From Actinorhabdospora filicis (GTDB lineage: Bacteria > Actinomycetota > Actinomycetes > Mycobacteriales > Micromonosporaceae): a stretch of DNA of 64,000 nt. The translations under genes and the position numbers were made by a program. This document shows, piece after piece, positions 24,233 to 31,900 of the stretch. Location: assembly GCF_030269765.1 (NCBI RefSeq), contig NZ_BSTX01000004.1, positions 788,518 to 852,517 on the forward strand, given 5' to 3'. The notes under the pieces are model-generated. The model was not told the DNA's origin. It ran no database searches and saw only the letters and a program-made list of their open reading frames with translations. Every line of letters begins with the position of its first letter. Within the stretch, counting starts at the first letter, position 1.

Positions 24233-25306
24233 ATGCCGTACACGTCGCAGGTCACACGCGGTGCGCGCCGCGTTGTGCCCGGTCGTGCGCGGTCCTGGCT
24301 GTTCCGGCTGGGGCTCGGTCTCCTCGCTGTCGGTGGCGCGGTCGGTTTCGGCTGGAGCCTCGACGGCTCCTCGGCTCAGGCCGCCGGTGTCGGTGACGAA
24401 CCGACCGCGGTGGGGCTGGCTCCGGCCTCGGCGTCGCTCATGGGCGACGTCGGGCACGTGGTGGGCGCCTCGATGGACGACTCCCTGCTCAAGGGGTCGG
24501 TCCTCAAGGGCCACCGCCACACCGCCGTCGCCCTGATGGCGAACCTCGGCCGCACGGTCGAGGGCACGGCCGGGGACGCCTCGGCCGAGATGGAGCCGGT
24601 CGCGGGGGAGGTCGTCGGCACGCTCGTGTGCGGCGACGGCTGCACCTCGGACACCGGTCGTCCGCGCGATGCCGCACCTGCTTCGCACGGCGACCCGCTC
24701 GGCACCATCGCCAAGGGCGTGGTGCGGACGTCTTCGACGCTGGTCGACGACGTGACGCGTACGACCGTGACGCCCGCTCTGGCGTCACTGTCGGATTCCG
24801 GCGAGGCCACCGCGGCCACGCCGGGCCTGGCGCACCGCGTTACCGCGGTGCTCTTCCCCGTCCTCGGGGCGGTCGCCGACACGGTGACCGAACCCGGGTC
24901 GAGCGGCCCCGCCGCTGACACCGCCGTCGGCCGTCCCCTGGACGCCGGTGCGGTAGTCGCGTGCCTTCCGCGGCCGGCCGCCGACCTTCACCCCGCGGAC
25001 GCGGCGGCTCACGCCGCCGGGGACCACGCGGCGGCGCACGTGGACGCGCCGCACTTCGCCGTGGTCCCGGTTCCGGCAGGCGAGAGCCTGCCCGCGGCGC
25101 CCTGCGCGCCGCTGCCGTGCTCCGATTCGGGGTGCGCGCCCGGGGCGGGATCGGGACGGATGACGGCGTACGGGAACGGCGGAGCCGCCGCCGTACTCGC
25201 CGGCGCCGAGCCGTCCTTCTTCGCCCTTCCGGGTATCCGGCCCGCCGGTGAGGCCTTCTCCTCGCCGACCGGTGCGGTGCTCGGGCACATCATCGCCCCC
25301 GACTAG
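24233..25306 (+). CDS. Large secreted Ala-rich protein of unknown function heading the four-Cys locus
   Basis: From ATG 24233 it has 357 residues. An Arg-rich N-terminus and hydrophobic segment (WLFRLGLGLLAVGGAVGFG) followed by SSAQAA form a signal peptide. The mature part starts with about 170 residues of amphipathic helical segments (LMGDVGHVVGASMDDSLL, GTIAKGVVRTSSTLVDDV) with two Cys in TLVCGDGCTSD. It ends in a low-complexity Ala/His/Pro-rich region with a Cys-rich PCAPLPCSDSGC stretch. I recognise no family. It reads in the same direction as the three small proteins after it, and the lack of a terminator up to 25421 suggests co-transcription from the BldN-like promoter. Confidence 0.65.
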   Translation: MPYTSQVTRGARRVVPGRARSWLFRLGLGLLAVGGAVGFGWSLDGSSAQAAGVGDEPTAVGLAPASASLMGDVGHVVGASMDDSLLKGSVLKGHRHTAVALMANLGRTVEGTAGDASAEMEPVAGEVVGTLVCGDGCTSDTGRPRDAAPASHGDPLGTIAKGVVRTSSTLVDDVTRTTVTPALASLSDSGEATAATPGLAHRVTAVLFPVLGAVADTVTEPGSSGPAADTAVGRPLDAGAVVACLPRPAADLHPADAAAHAAGDHAAAHVDAPHFAVVPVPAGESLPAAPCAPLPCSDSGCAPGAGSGRMTAYGNGGAAAVLAGAEPSFFALPGIRPAGEAFSSPTGAVLGHIIAPD

Positions 25307-25420
25307 GGGCGTCTCCGGCACGTCGGTCCGTCGCGTCTCTTTCGCGGCTGGTTGTCCGGCGTGCTTTTCGCGGCCTCTTTCCGGCCGATCGCTACGCACG
25401 AATCAACTAGGGGGAACTCC

Positions 25421-25789
25421 ATGCGCAAGGCTCTCACCGCCGTCGCCGTCGCCGCGGGCGTCGCCGTTCTCGGCTTCGCCGGCCAGGCCTCGGCCTCCAA
25501 CTCGGGCGCGTTCGCCGGCGCCCTGTCGCTGGTCAACATCGACGCCTCGTCGGCGGCGCACTGGCAGATCTGCGGCCAGAACGTCCTGACGCAGTCGTAC
25601 TACCAGGTGTGCGACAACCGCGACCACATCGGTGACGGCCCGCAGTCCGGCGCCTTCGCGGGCGACCAGTCGCTGGGCAACCTCGACATCTCCGACGCCG
25701 CGCACTGGCAGATCTGCGGCCAGAACGTGTTCGTGGTCCCGTCGCTGGACCAGCAGTGCCTGAACAGCGACCACAAGAGCCACGGCTGA
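25421..25789 (+). CDS. Two-repeat HWQICG-motif small secreted protein, copy 1
   Basis: It has 122 residues; the ATG at 25421 follows AGGGGGAA. A signal peptide ends near QASAS (about residue 26). The mature chain holds two repeats of about 46 residues: each has GAFAG, SLxNxDxSxAAHWQICGQNV and a second Cys 13-14 residues on, so Cys are at about 51, 64, 99 and 113. Size, secretion, hydrophobic repeat and paired Cys recall chaplins, but the chaplin VPVNVCGN-type core and its 18-residue Cys spacing are absent. I infer a surface-coat or adhesion protein; function is unknown. Confidence 0.7.
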   Translation: MRKALTAVAVAAGVAVLGFAGQASASNSGAFAGALSLVNIDASSAAHWQICGQNVLTQSYYQVCDNRDHIGDGPQSGAFAGDQSLGNLDISDAAHWQICGQNVFVVPSLDQQCLNSDHKSHG

Positions 25790-25801
25790 TCTCAGCCTCC
25801 C

Positions 25802-25826
25802 GCCGGGGCGGCTCGCCCGCCCCGGC
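25802..25826 (+). terminator. Hairpin after secreted protein 1
   Basis: GCCGGGGCGG pairs perfectly with CCGCCCCGGC around CTCGC, 12 bases after the stop. It may limit transcript of downstream copies or protect the mRNA 3' end. Confidence 0.65.
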
Positions 25827-25864
25827 ACCCACAAGCAACGACTTCCTTTAGGAGAGAACAGATC

Positions 25865-26281
25865 ATGCGCAAGACCATCGCGACCGCTTTCGTCGCCGCC
25901 GGTGTCGCGGCCCTCGCCTTCTCCGGCACCGCCGCCGCCAACGGCCCGAACTCCGGCGCCTTCGCCGGCGCCCTGTCGCTGGTGAACATCGACGCCTCGG
26001 ACGCCGCGCACTGGCAGATCTGCGGCCAGAACGTGTTCGCGCAGTCCTACAGCCAGGTGTGCGACAACCGCGACCACATCGGCGGCGGCCCGCAGTCCGG
26101 CGCGTACGCCGGCGACCTGTCGATCGCGAACGTCGACATCTCCGACGCCGCCCACTGGCAGATCTGCGGCCAGAACGTCGGCGTCTCGCCCTCGCTGGTC
26201 CAGAAGTGCCAGAACACCGACCACATGCCGGTCGGCGCGTCGATGAAGAACACCAAGACCACGCACAAGCACAGCAAGTAA
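25865..26281 (+). CDS. Two-repeat HWQICG-motif small secreted protein, copy 2
   Basis: It has 138 residues with AGGAGAGAA before the ATG. The signal peptide (TAFVAAGVAALAFSGTAAA) is followed by GPNSGAFAGALSLVNIDAS and two repeats with AAHWQICGQNV; Cys lie at about 53, 66, 101 and 115. It is very close to copy 1, with long identical stretches such as QVCDNRDHIG. The tail after the second repeat is a basic KNTKTTHKHSK stretch absent in copy 1, possibly for binding acidic wall polymers. No sortase signal or transmembrane anchor is present. Confidence 0.72.
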   Translation: MRKTIATAFVAAGVAALAFSGTAAANGPNSGAFAGALSLVNIDASDAAHWQICGQNVFAQSYSQVCDNRDHIGGGPQSGAYAGDLSIANVDISDAAHWQICGQNVGVSPSLVQKCQNTDHMPVGASMKNTKTTHKHSK

Positions 26282-26289
26282 GCAACGAC

Positions 26290-26322
26290 GGGTCCCACCG
26301 GCCGCACCGGCCGGTGGGACCC
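26290..26322 (+). terminator. Hairpin after secreted protein 2
   Basis: A perfect 14-bp stem (GGGTCCCACCGGCC with GGCCGGTGGGACCC) and 5-base loop start nine bases after the stop. Confidence 0.75.
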
Positions 26323-26350
26323 CGCCGTCTCGGGGCACGAGAGGAGAGCC

Positions 26351-26728
26351 ATGAGGCGCACCATCATCGCGGCGGCGATCGGAGTACTGGCGCTGGCGGC
26401 GCCGGTCTCGGCGTCGGCCCACCCCGGGGGCGCGGACTACACGCCGCCCACCGGTTACGTCACGTCCTGGGGCGAGACCGTCCCCGTGGGCGGCATGACC
26501 CTGGTGAACGCGGACCTGCACGGTGCCGCGCACTGGCAGATCTGCGGGGTGAACGTGGCGGACACGCTCGTCGCGCCCACCTGTGACAACAGCTCGCGGT
26601 CGGAGCCCGCGCCCGGCGGCAGGAACGCCCTGGTGAACGTGGACCTGCACGACGCGGCCCACTGGCAGATCTGCGGCATCAACGTCGCCGCCAGCGGAAC
26701 CGCGGCGACCTGCGACAACACGCACTAG
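26351..26728 (+). CDS. Two-repeat HWQICG-motif small secreted protein, copy 3 (divergent)
   Basis: It has 125 residues with GAGAGGAGAG before the ATG. A signal peptide (IIAAAIGVLALAAPVSASA) is followed by a short unique stretch (GGADYTPPTGYVTSWGETV). Two repeats follow, with LVNxDLHxAAHWQICGxNV and a second Cys after 12 residues ending CDN; Cys are at about 65, 78, 108 and 121. It keeps the HWQICG core but lacks GAFAG and the DNRDHIG stretch of copies 1 and 2, so it is the older or more specialised duplicate. Confidence 0.7.
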   Translation: MRRTIIAAAIGVLALAAPVSASAHPGGADYTPPTGYVTSWGETVPVGGMTLVNADLHGAAHWQICGVNVADTLVAPTCDNSSRSEPAPGGRNALVNVDLHDAAHWQICGINVAASGTAATCDNTH

Positions 26729-26732
26729 AACG

Positions 26733-26766
26733 CGCGCGGGGCGGCGGCGGCCCGCCGTCCCGCGCG
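26733..26766 (+). terminator. Hairpin after secreted protein 3
   Basis: CGCGCGGG and CGGCGG pair with CCGCCG and CCCGCGCG with one bulge and a 4-base loop, four bases after the stop codon. Confidence 0.65.
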
Positions 26767-26816
26767 TCATCCGATCGGTGTACACCGGACGGCCCCGGCG
26801 CGGCGACCGTGGATGC

Positions 26817-27548
26817 ATGGGCACCACACGCCGCGCCTTCCTGGCGCTAGTACCGTCCGTGGCCGTGCTGGCCGCCTGCTCCGCGCAGCAGCCGCCCGCC
26901 GCGTCCTCCACGCCGAAGGAGCCGTCCGCCATGTCCCAGAGCCCCGAACCCCGCCCCGCCGCAAGCCGCCGCCTGCTGGCCGCGTCCGCCGACGGCGACA
27001 CCGCCGCCGTGACCGCCGCGATCGCCGCGGGCGCCGACCTGGAGACCCGCGACGGCGACCGCCGCACCCCGCTGCTCCTGGCCGCCACCTTCGACCACGT
27101 GGACGTGGCGAAGGCCCTGGTCGCGGCGGGCGCCGACCCCGACGCCCTCGACGGACGCCACGACACCCCGTGGCTGGTCACCGGCGTCACCGGCAGCGTG
27201 GCCATGATGAACGCCCTGCTCCCGGCGAAACCCGACCTGACCATCCGCAACCGCTACGGCGGCATCTCGCTGATCCCCGCCTGCGAGCGCGGGCACGTCG
27301 ACTACGTCCGCGAGGTCCTCAAGACCGGCATCGCCGTCGACCACGTGAACGACCTCGGCTGGACCGGGCTGCTGGAGGCGATCGTCTACGGCGACGGCTC
27401 CGGCGCCTACCAGCAGATCGTGTCGCTGCTGATCGCCGGTGGCGCCGACCCGCGCAAGGCCGACGGGAACGGCGTGACGCCGCTGTCGCACGCCGAGCGC
27501 ATGGGCCAGGCGAAGATCGCCGCGATCCTGCGGGCGGCGGGCGCCTAG
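26817..27548 (+). CDS. Ankyrin-repeat lipoprotein
   Basis: From ATG 26817 (weak ribosome site; GTG 26778 is an alternative) it has 243 residues. TTRRAFLALVPSVAVLAAC combines an Arg pair and a lipobox, so it is probably a Tat- or Sec-exported lipoprotein. After a Pro/Ser linker, about five ankyrin repeats follow, each recognisable by pieces such as DGDTAAVTAAIAAGADLETRDGD, RRTPLLLAATFDHVDVAKALVAAGADP and GNGVTPLSHAERMGQAKI. The partner protein on the cell surface is unknown. It converges on maf, overlapping by four bases. Confidence 0.82.
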   Translation: MGTTRRAFLALVPSVAVLAACSAQQPPAASSTPKEPSAMSQSPEPRPAASRRLLAASADGDTAAVTAAIAAGADLETRDGDRRTPLLLAATFDHVDVAKALVAAGADPDALDGRHDTPWLVTGVTGSVAMMNALLPAKPDLTIRNRYGGISLIPACERGHVDYVREVLKTGIAVDHVNDLGWTGLLEAIVYGDGSGAYQQIVSLLIAGGADPRKADGNGVTPLSHAERMGQAKIAAILRAAGA

Positions 27549-28150
27549 GCCTCGCCGGGCACGGCCCAGAGGGTGTGCACGGGCACGCCGAGCTCGGCGA
27601 ACATGCGACGCAGCAGCGGCAGCGACACCCCGATGACGTTGCCGTGGTCGCCGTCGATGCCCTCGATGAAGGGCGAGGCGTAGCCGTCGATGGTGAAGGC
27701 CCCGGCCACCCACAGGGGCTCGCCGGTGGCCACGTACGCGGCGATCTCGGCGTCGTCGACGTCGGCGAAGCGCACGGTGGTGGAGGCCACCTCCAGCAGC
27801 GTGCGGCCGGTGCCGGTCTCGATGAGGCAGTGGCCGGTGTGCAGGACGCCGGAGCGGCCGCGCATCGACTTCCAGCGCGCGACGGCCTCCTCGGCCCCCT
27901 CGGGTTTGCCGAGGGGTCGGCCGTCCAGCTCCAGCAGCGAGTCGCAGCCCAGGACATAGGCCTCGCCCTCGACGCGCGCGGCGACGTCGGCGGCCTTCAG
28001 CCGGGCGAGTTCCCTCGTGAGCGCGGGGACGGTCGGGGCGGTCACGCCGGACTCGTCGACGCCGCTGACGATGACCTCCGGCGCGAAGCCCGCGGTGCGC
28101 AGCAGGCCCAGCCGGGCCGGGGACTGCGAGCCCAGGATGAAGCGGCTCAC
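27545..28150 (-). CDS. maf: Maf/YhdE-family nucleoside triphosphate pyrophosphatase
   Basis: From GTG 28150, which overlaps the accE stop (GTGA), it has 201 residues. Maf motifs: FILGSQSPARLGLLRTAGF, the SGVDES triplet, VLGCDSLLELDGRPLGKP and VGAFTIDGYASPFIEGIDGDHGNVIG-like stretch (GAFTIDGYASPFIEGI). Maf proteins hydrolyse non-canonical or canonical NTPs and were first named for septum formation. Placement next to accE is the same as in Streptomyces, where maf lies in the carboxylase cluster. Confidence 0.9.
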   Translation of the reverse strand: MSRFILGSQSPARLGLLRTAGFAPEVIVSGVDESGVTAPTVPALTRELARLKAADVAARVEGEAYVLGCDSLLELDGRPLGKPEGAEEAVARWKSMRGRSGVLHTGHCLIETGTGRTLLEVASTTVRFADVDDAEIAAYVATGEPLWVAGAFTIDGYASPFIEGIDGDHGNVIGVSLPLLRRMFAELGVPVHTLWAVPGEA

Positions 28151-28323
28151 CGGGGCAGCCCGCTCGCGCGCCAACTGCGGACCGCGCCCAGGCGCAGGCC
28201 CGGGTCGCTCCAGGCGGGGGTGGGTGCCGGTGGTGGGGGCGAGCCCGCCCGGGCGCGCGCGGCCAGCACGACGTACACGGCCGCGAGTTCCTCGGGCGTC
28301 ACCGCGCCCCGCACCACCTGCAT
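28147..28323 (-). CDS. accE: Acyl-CoA carboxylase epsilon subunit
   Basis: ATG 28323 with GGGAG six bases upstream gives 58 residues; GTG 28335 is another possible start. The sequence QVVRGAVTPEELAAVYVVLAAR, then a Pro-rich middle and WSDPGLRLGAVRSWRASGLPR, matches the small AccE/PccE subunit that binds and stabilises the AccD hexamer in actinobacteria. Its usual place is immediately next to accD; here a NYN-domain gene and a three-gene cluster intervene. It overlaps maf. Confidence 0.85.
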   Translation of the reverse strand: MQVVRGAVTPEELAAVYVVLAARARAGSPPPPAPTPAWSDPGLRLGAVRSWRASGLPR

Positions 28324-28339
28324 GGTCACTCCCACCTAG

Positions 28340-29350
28340 CTACCAGGGCTTACCGTCGTGGTCGAACTCGCGGTAGACCCGGTCCCAGAACCCGTCGCGC
28401 ACCCAGATGCGCGCCTCGGGCAGATCACGTAGCGAGTATCCCAGGGTCTTCTCCGCCTCGACGAGCAGCTCCTTGTCGATGACGGTGGGCAGGGTCGGCC
28501 CGGGCAGCAGGTCCTGGATGTTGTCGCGGCCGCGGGTGAGGATCCACTTGTGCGCGACGTACTCGCCGGTCTCCTCGATGGCGTTGCGGTCGGCGGCCTC
28601 TTTGGTGGTCGGTTTCGGCTTGGCGCGCTCCAGGGTGTCCCACGCGTCGGCGGCCGACATGGTGACCGCCACGGAGTGCCGCTGCCCGAAGACCGAGGCC
28701 GGGGACGGCGGGCCGATGACGACCGGGGCCGGCTGGGACGCGGCGGCGACCTTGGCGGTCCCGGCGGCGGCGGTGCCGACCTTGGTGAAGTAGGACCGGC
28801 AGAAGTCGGCCGGGAGGATCTCGACGGTGTCGGCCTCCCACACCAGCCGTTCCGCCTGGTTGGTGCCGTACGGCGGTTCCACACCCCACAGGTGCAGGCG
28901 GACGCCGTAGGCCTGCGCGATCTCCACGGCCGGGACCATGTCCTCGTCGCCGGCCAGGAGGATCGCCTCGGTGATGGCGCGGTGCCGCGCCAGCTGCTCA
29001 AGATCGGCGCGGATCATGGCGTCCACGCCCTTCTGCTGCCCCCGTGAGTTCAGGTTCCCCAACCGGACCTTGACATAGTCCATTTGCGCGATGACCCGCT
29101 GATCGACCGTCGGGACGCGGTCGCGGGCGGCGTCGAACCAGTAGACGCGGAGCAGTTCCCCGTCGGTGAGGCGCTCGGCGGCGCGGGCTATTAAAGTGCC
29201 GATCAGCTTTTCGGCGTCAACTTTGTATTCCCGGCGCGAGGTGGCCCCCAACAGGACTTCCGCCGCCGCGGCGTAGAGATATCCGACGTCTATCAAGATC
29301 GAATATCGACGGCTCGCTTTGCTGCCACAGTCATGGTCGAGTCGGGACAT
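28340..29350 (-). CDS. LabA-like NYN/PIN-domain nuclease with C-terminal OST-like extension
   Basis: It has 336 residues. The N-terminal NYN domain shows LIDVGYLYAAAAEVLL (first acidic residue near 21), DAMIRADLEQLARHR and ILLAGDEDMVPAVEIA near residue 160, which match the acidic triad of LabA/Limkain-type PIN-like RNases. The C-terminal half (AAADAWDTLERAKPKPTTKEAADRN-like region and WVRDGFWDRVYREF) is of unknown fold. The gene lies 16 bases before accE on the same strand, so it may be co-transcribed with the accE-maf genes. RNase activity is inferred from motifs only. Confidence 0.75.
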   Translation of the reverse strand: MSRLDHDCGSKASRRYSILIDVGYLYAAAAEVLLGATSRREYKVDAEKLIGTLIARAAERLTDGELLRVYWFDAARDRVPTVDQRVIAQMDYVKVRLGNLNSRGQQKGVDAMIRADLEQLARHRAITEAILLAGDEDMVPAVEIAQAYGVRLHLWGVEPPYGTNQAERLVWEADTVEILPADFCRSYFTKVGTAAAGTAKVAAASQPAPVVIGPPSPASVFGQRHSVAVTMSAADAWDTLERAKPKPTTKEAADRNAIEETGEYVAHKWILTRGRDNIQDLLPGPTLPTVIDKELLVEAEKTLGYSLRDLPEARIWVRDGFWDRVYREFDHDGKPW

Positions 29351-29594
29351 CGGGCGGCTCCATCCAGCTGGATATATAGCGCAATTTCGTTCCGGTGGGA
29401 AACGCTACCGGAGAAGGTGGACACGAGGGTGAGGCGCGCATGGGCGTCCGCCGTGAACCGGGCGCGGGTACCGACAGGTGACGGACGAGCGGCCCGGTGC
29501 GCGTGACCGGGACCTCGGGTGATTCGCGTTCGTCGATGCGCCGGTGGGCGGCGGGACGTACGGCCTGCGTAGCGGGGACGTCCCGGGCCGGTAT

Positions 29595-29610
29595 GTAAGT
29601 AACCACTTAC
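29595..29610. promoter_or_regulatory. TetR-type operator
   Basis: GTAAGT-AACC-ACTTAC is a perfect inverted repeat with 4-base spacer, 18 bases upstream of the TetR gene start, and probably mediates its autoregulation. The rest of the 278-base gap 29351-29628 holds nothing else I can support. Confidence 0.65.
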
Positions 29611-29628
29611 TTCTGTCATCATCTCCCC

Positions 29629-30168
29629 ATGCCGCCCAAGTTCGCCAAGCGCAGCACCGCCACCCACCGCCGCGCCGACGCCATCGAGGCGGGCCTGCGG
29701 GTCCTGGCCGATCTCGGCCCGACCACCGCCGCCGTGCAGCAGGTCGCCGCCGAGATCGGGGTCTCACCGCCCTACGTGTTCCGCCTCTTCGGCGGCAAGC
29801 AGGGCTTCTTCGTCGCGTGCCTCGACGAGCTGGAGGACCGCGTCCGGACCGTCTTCGCCACCGCCGCCACCGAGGAGCCCTTCGGCGAGATGGGCGCGCG
29901 TTTCCGCGAGCACGTGCGCGACGGCGTCTTCTCCGGCCTCCTCGTCCAGGCCCTGGCCGCCGCGCGCCACGACGAGGTCATCGCCGCCCGCTGCCGCTCG
30001 CTGATCGCCGGAGTCCTGGAGGAGGTCGCACAGACCACCGGCGCCACCGACGAGACCCTCGCCGGGTTCCTCGCCGACGGCGCGCTCGTCTTCATGCTCC
30101 AGGCCATCGGCGCCGACCTCACCGAGGGCAGCCGGGCCGCCGTCACCGCACTGCGGAAGTCGGTGTGA
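29629..30168 (+). CDS. TetR family transcriptional regulator
   Basis: It has 179 residues. The N-terminal helix-turn-helix reads AIEAGLRVLADLGPTTAAVQQVAAEIGVSPPYVFRLFGGKQGFF, shown here as TTAAVQQVAAEIGVS and PPYVFRLFGGKQGFF, followed by a ligand-binding helical domain. The GTGA overlap with the hydrolase gene couples the two. The palindrome at 29595-29610 is the likely operator. The inducer is unknown; given the downstream SGNH hydrolase and GNAT enzyme, small esters or amines are possible. Confidence 0.88.
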   Translation: MPPKFAKRSTATHRRADAIEAGLRVLADLGPTTAAVQQVAAEIGVSPPYVFRLFGGKQGFFVACLDELEDRVRTVFATAATEEPFGEMGARFREHVRDGVFSGLLVQALAAARHDEVIAARCRSLIAGVLEEVAQTTGATDETLAGFLADGALVFMLQAIGADLTEGSRAAVTALRKSV

Positions 30169-30824
30169 ACCCCCTCGTCGCCGCGCAGGGCCTGTGGGTC
30201 CGCGCCCGCACCGAGAAGCTCCCCGAGGCCGCCGGACCCCGCACCGGCGTGACCGGTGAGGGCGCCCCGCTGCGGCTGGCCGTCCTCGGCGACTCCACGG
30301 CCGCCGGATGCGGCGTCGACGACCACGAGAACGGTTTCACCGGCGCCCTCGCCGCCGCGCTGGCCGCCCGCGGCCACCGCGTCGAGTGGTCGGTCACCGG
30401 CGCCAACGGCGCGACCTCCCGCCGCGTCCGCCACCGCCTGCTGCCCGAGGTCCCGCCGGCCACGATCGCGGTCCTGCTCGCCGGCACCAACGACGTTCTC
30501 GCCCGCCGCCCGCCCGGCGACTGGCGCGAGGACCTCTCCGCGATCGTCGACGGGCTGCCCGCCGAGCGCGTCGCCGTCGTCGGCCTGCCGCTCTTCGCCG
30601 AGTTCCCCCGCCTGCCCCGCGCCCTGGGCCGCTATCTCGCCCGCCGCGCCGAGGGCCTCGACGCCGTCGCCCGCGAGGTCTGCGCGGCCCGCCCCAACGC
30701 TCAGTGGATCCCCTCCGCCGAGTCCTTTCCCGTCCCACCCGGCTTCTTCGCCCGGGACGGTTTCCACCCTTCCGCCGCCGGTTACCGGCACTGGGCCCGG
30801 CTCGTCGCCGGGCACCTGACCTGA
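30165..30824 (+). CDS. SGNH/GDSL hydrolase
   Basis: GTG at 30165 overlaps the TetR stop and gives 219 residues. Blocks of the SGNH family are present: LAVLGDSTAAGCGV with the nucleophile Ser (block I), TGANGATSR (block II), VLLAGTNDVLAR (block III Asn) and DGFHPSAAGYRHWA (block V Asp and His). There is no signal peptide, so it acts in the cytoplasm on an ester or lipid substrate. It forms an operon with tetR and the GNAT gene 20 bases on. Confidence 0.88.
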   Translation: MNPLVAAQGLWVRARTEKLPEAAGPRTGVTGEGAPLRLAVLGDSTAAGCGVDDHENGFTGALAAALAARGHRVEWSVTGANGATSRRVRHRLLPEVPPATIAVLLAGTNDVLARRPPGDWREDLSAIVDGLPAERVAVVGLPLFAEFPRLPRALGRYLARRAEGLDAVAREVCAARPNAQWIPSAESFPVPPGFFARDGFHPSAAGYRHWARLVAGHLT

Positions 30825-30844
30825 CTCACCTGGAGAGGACGACG

Positions 30845-31483
30845 ATGCCAGCCACCCTCGCCGACATCCTCGACGACGCCGCCCGCGGGACCTTCCCACC
30901 CCCCGACGGCACCACCACGATCGTCGCGCAACCCGCGCCCCGCGACGCCGGGGTCATCGCCTTCACCGCCCATTCGGTCGTCTTCACCGACGAGGACCCC
31001 GCCTGGGTCCGCGAGACGATGGCCTCCATCGGCTGCGACGCCCTCGCCGCGGCCATGAACCCGCTGTTCCTGACCCGGATGCTCGAACGCACCGGCCGCA
31101 CCACCGACACCGTCATCCTGCTGACCGTCGCCGACTCCCTCCCCGGCGCCCCGCCCCTGGACCTGCGCGAACTCACCGACCCCGACCACCCCCGCGTCGC
31201 CGCCGCCCACAAGCGCCGCGACGGCGTCCGCGTCTGGGCCGCCGACGGCGGCCTCGTCCTCCTCGGCCGCGGCGTCGCCGGCCGCTGGGAGACCGCCATC
31301 GAAGTGGACGAGAACTCCCGCCACCAGGGCCTGGGCCGCGCCCTGGCCCTGGCCGCCCGCCATCTCGTCCCCGACGGCGAACACGTCTGGTCGCAGCAGG
31401 CCACCGGCAATGCCCGTAGCGTGCGCGCCTTCCAGGCGGCCGGCTACCGGCCGGTGGGTGCCGAGCTGCTCATGTTCCCGTGA
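30845..31483 (+). CDS. GNAT family N-acetyltransferase
   Basis: The ATG at 30845 follows GGAGAGGA and gives 212 residues. The GNAT signature is in the C-terminal half: WETAIEVDENSRHQGLGRALALAARHLV (acetyl-CoA loop RHQGLG) and NARSVRAFQAAGYRPVGAELLMFP. The N-terminal about 100 residues form an extra domain with FTAHSVVFTDEDPAWVRETM. It is the third gene of the tetR operon; its acceptor amine is unknown. Confidence 0.82.
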   Translation: MPATLADILDDAARGTFPPPDGTTTIVAQPAPRDAGVIAFTAHSVVFTDEDPAWVRETMASIGCDALAAAMNPLFLTRMLERTGRTTDTVILLTVADSLPGAPPLDLRELTDPDHPRVAAAHKRRDGVRVWAADGGLVLLGRGVAGRWETAIEVDENSRHQGLGRALALAARHLVPDGEHVWSQQATGNARSVRAFQAAGYRPVGAELLMFP

Positions 31484-31578
31484 AACGCGGAAGCTGAAGC
31501 GAACGCCCCAGGCGGACGCGCCCGGCCACCGGCCGGGCGCGTCAATCCGGAAGCAGCCCAGTCCGAGGCACGAGAGCG

Positions 31579-31800
31579 GCCACCCACGCGGGGAGAAGTG
31601 TCTTGACCGCGTGTCTGAGAAAGACGCGCGCGTGCAGCGGCGCAACCAACCCGGTCGGCCACGACCCAAGCGGGTGCCGAAAAACTAAGGACGCCTCCGG
31701 CTCGGGAGAAGTGTCTTGACTTCCGGGGTCCAGGGGACGGAGTTCCCTGGTCTGGTCCAGGGCGAAGCGCCTGGTCGGGTGCAGGGCGAAGCGCCTGCGC
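31579..31800 (+). repeat. Dispersed intergenic repeat, copy A
   Basis: This copy carries GAAGTGTCTTGAC twice (near 31593 and 31706), with the core GTGCAGCGGCGCAACCA between, and then CTTCCGGGGTCCAGGGG with an inverted TCCCTGG. Related sequence occurs at 63251-63450 and inverted at 63671-63866. It accounts for most of the 417-base gap between 31483 and accD. Confidence 0.8.
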
Positions 31801-31860
31801 TCTCGCACCGACAGGCTGCAGCAAAAACGACACACCCCACGCCCCACCCACCCAAAAGAA

Positions 31861-31887
31861 AGAGCCGGGGGCACCGCCCCCGGCTCT
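31861..31887. terminator. Terminator between the repeat and accD
   Basis: A perfect 12-bp stem (AGAGCCGGGGGC with its complement) around a 3-base loop lies 14 bases from the accD stop codon. On the accD strand the downstream flank is TTTCTTTT. Confidence 0.85.
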
Positions 31888-31900
31888 CCTCACAACCCGC

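Noticed and set aside
24233..26728. Canonical chaplin/rodlin cluster
   Set aside because: Paired Cys and secretion match, but the chaplin core and its Cys spacing are absent, so I describe a separate family rather than assign chp or rdl names.
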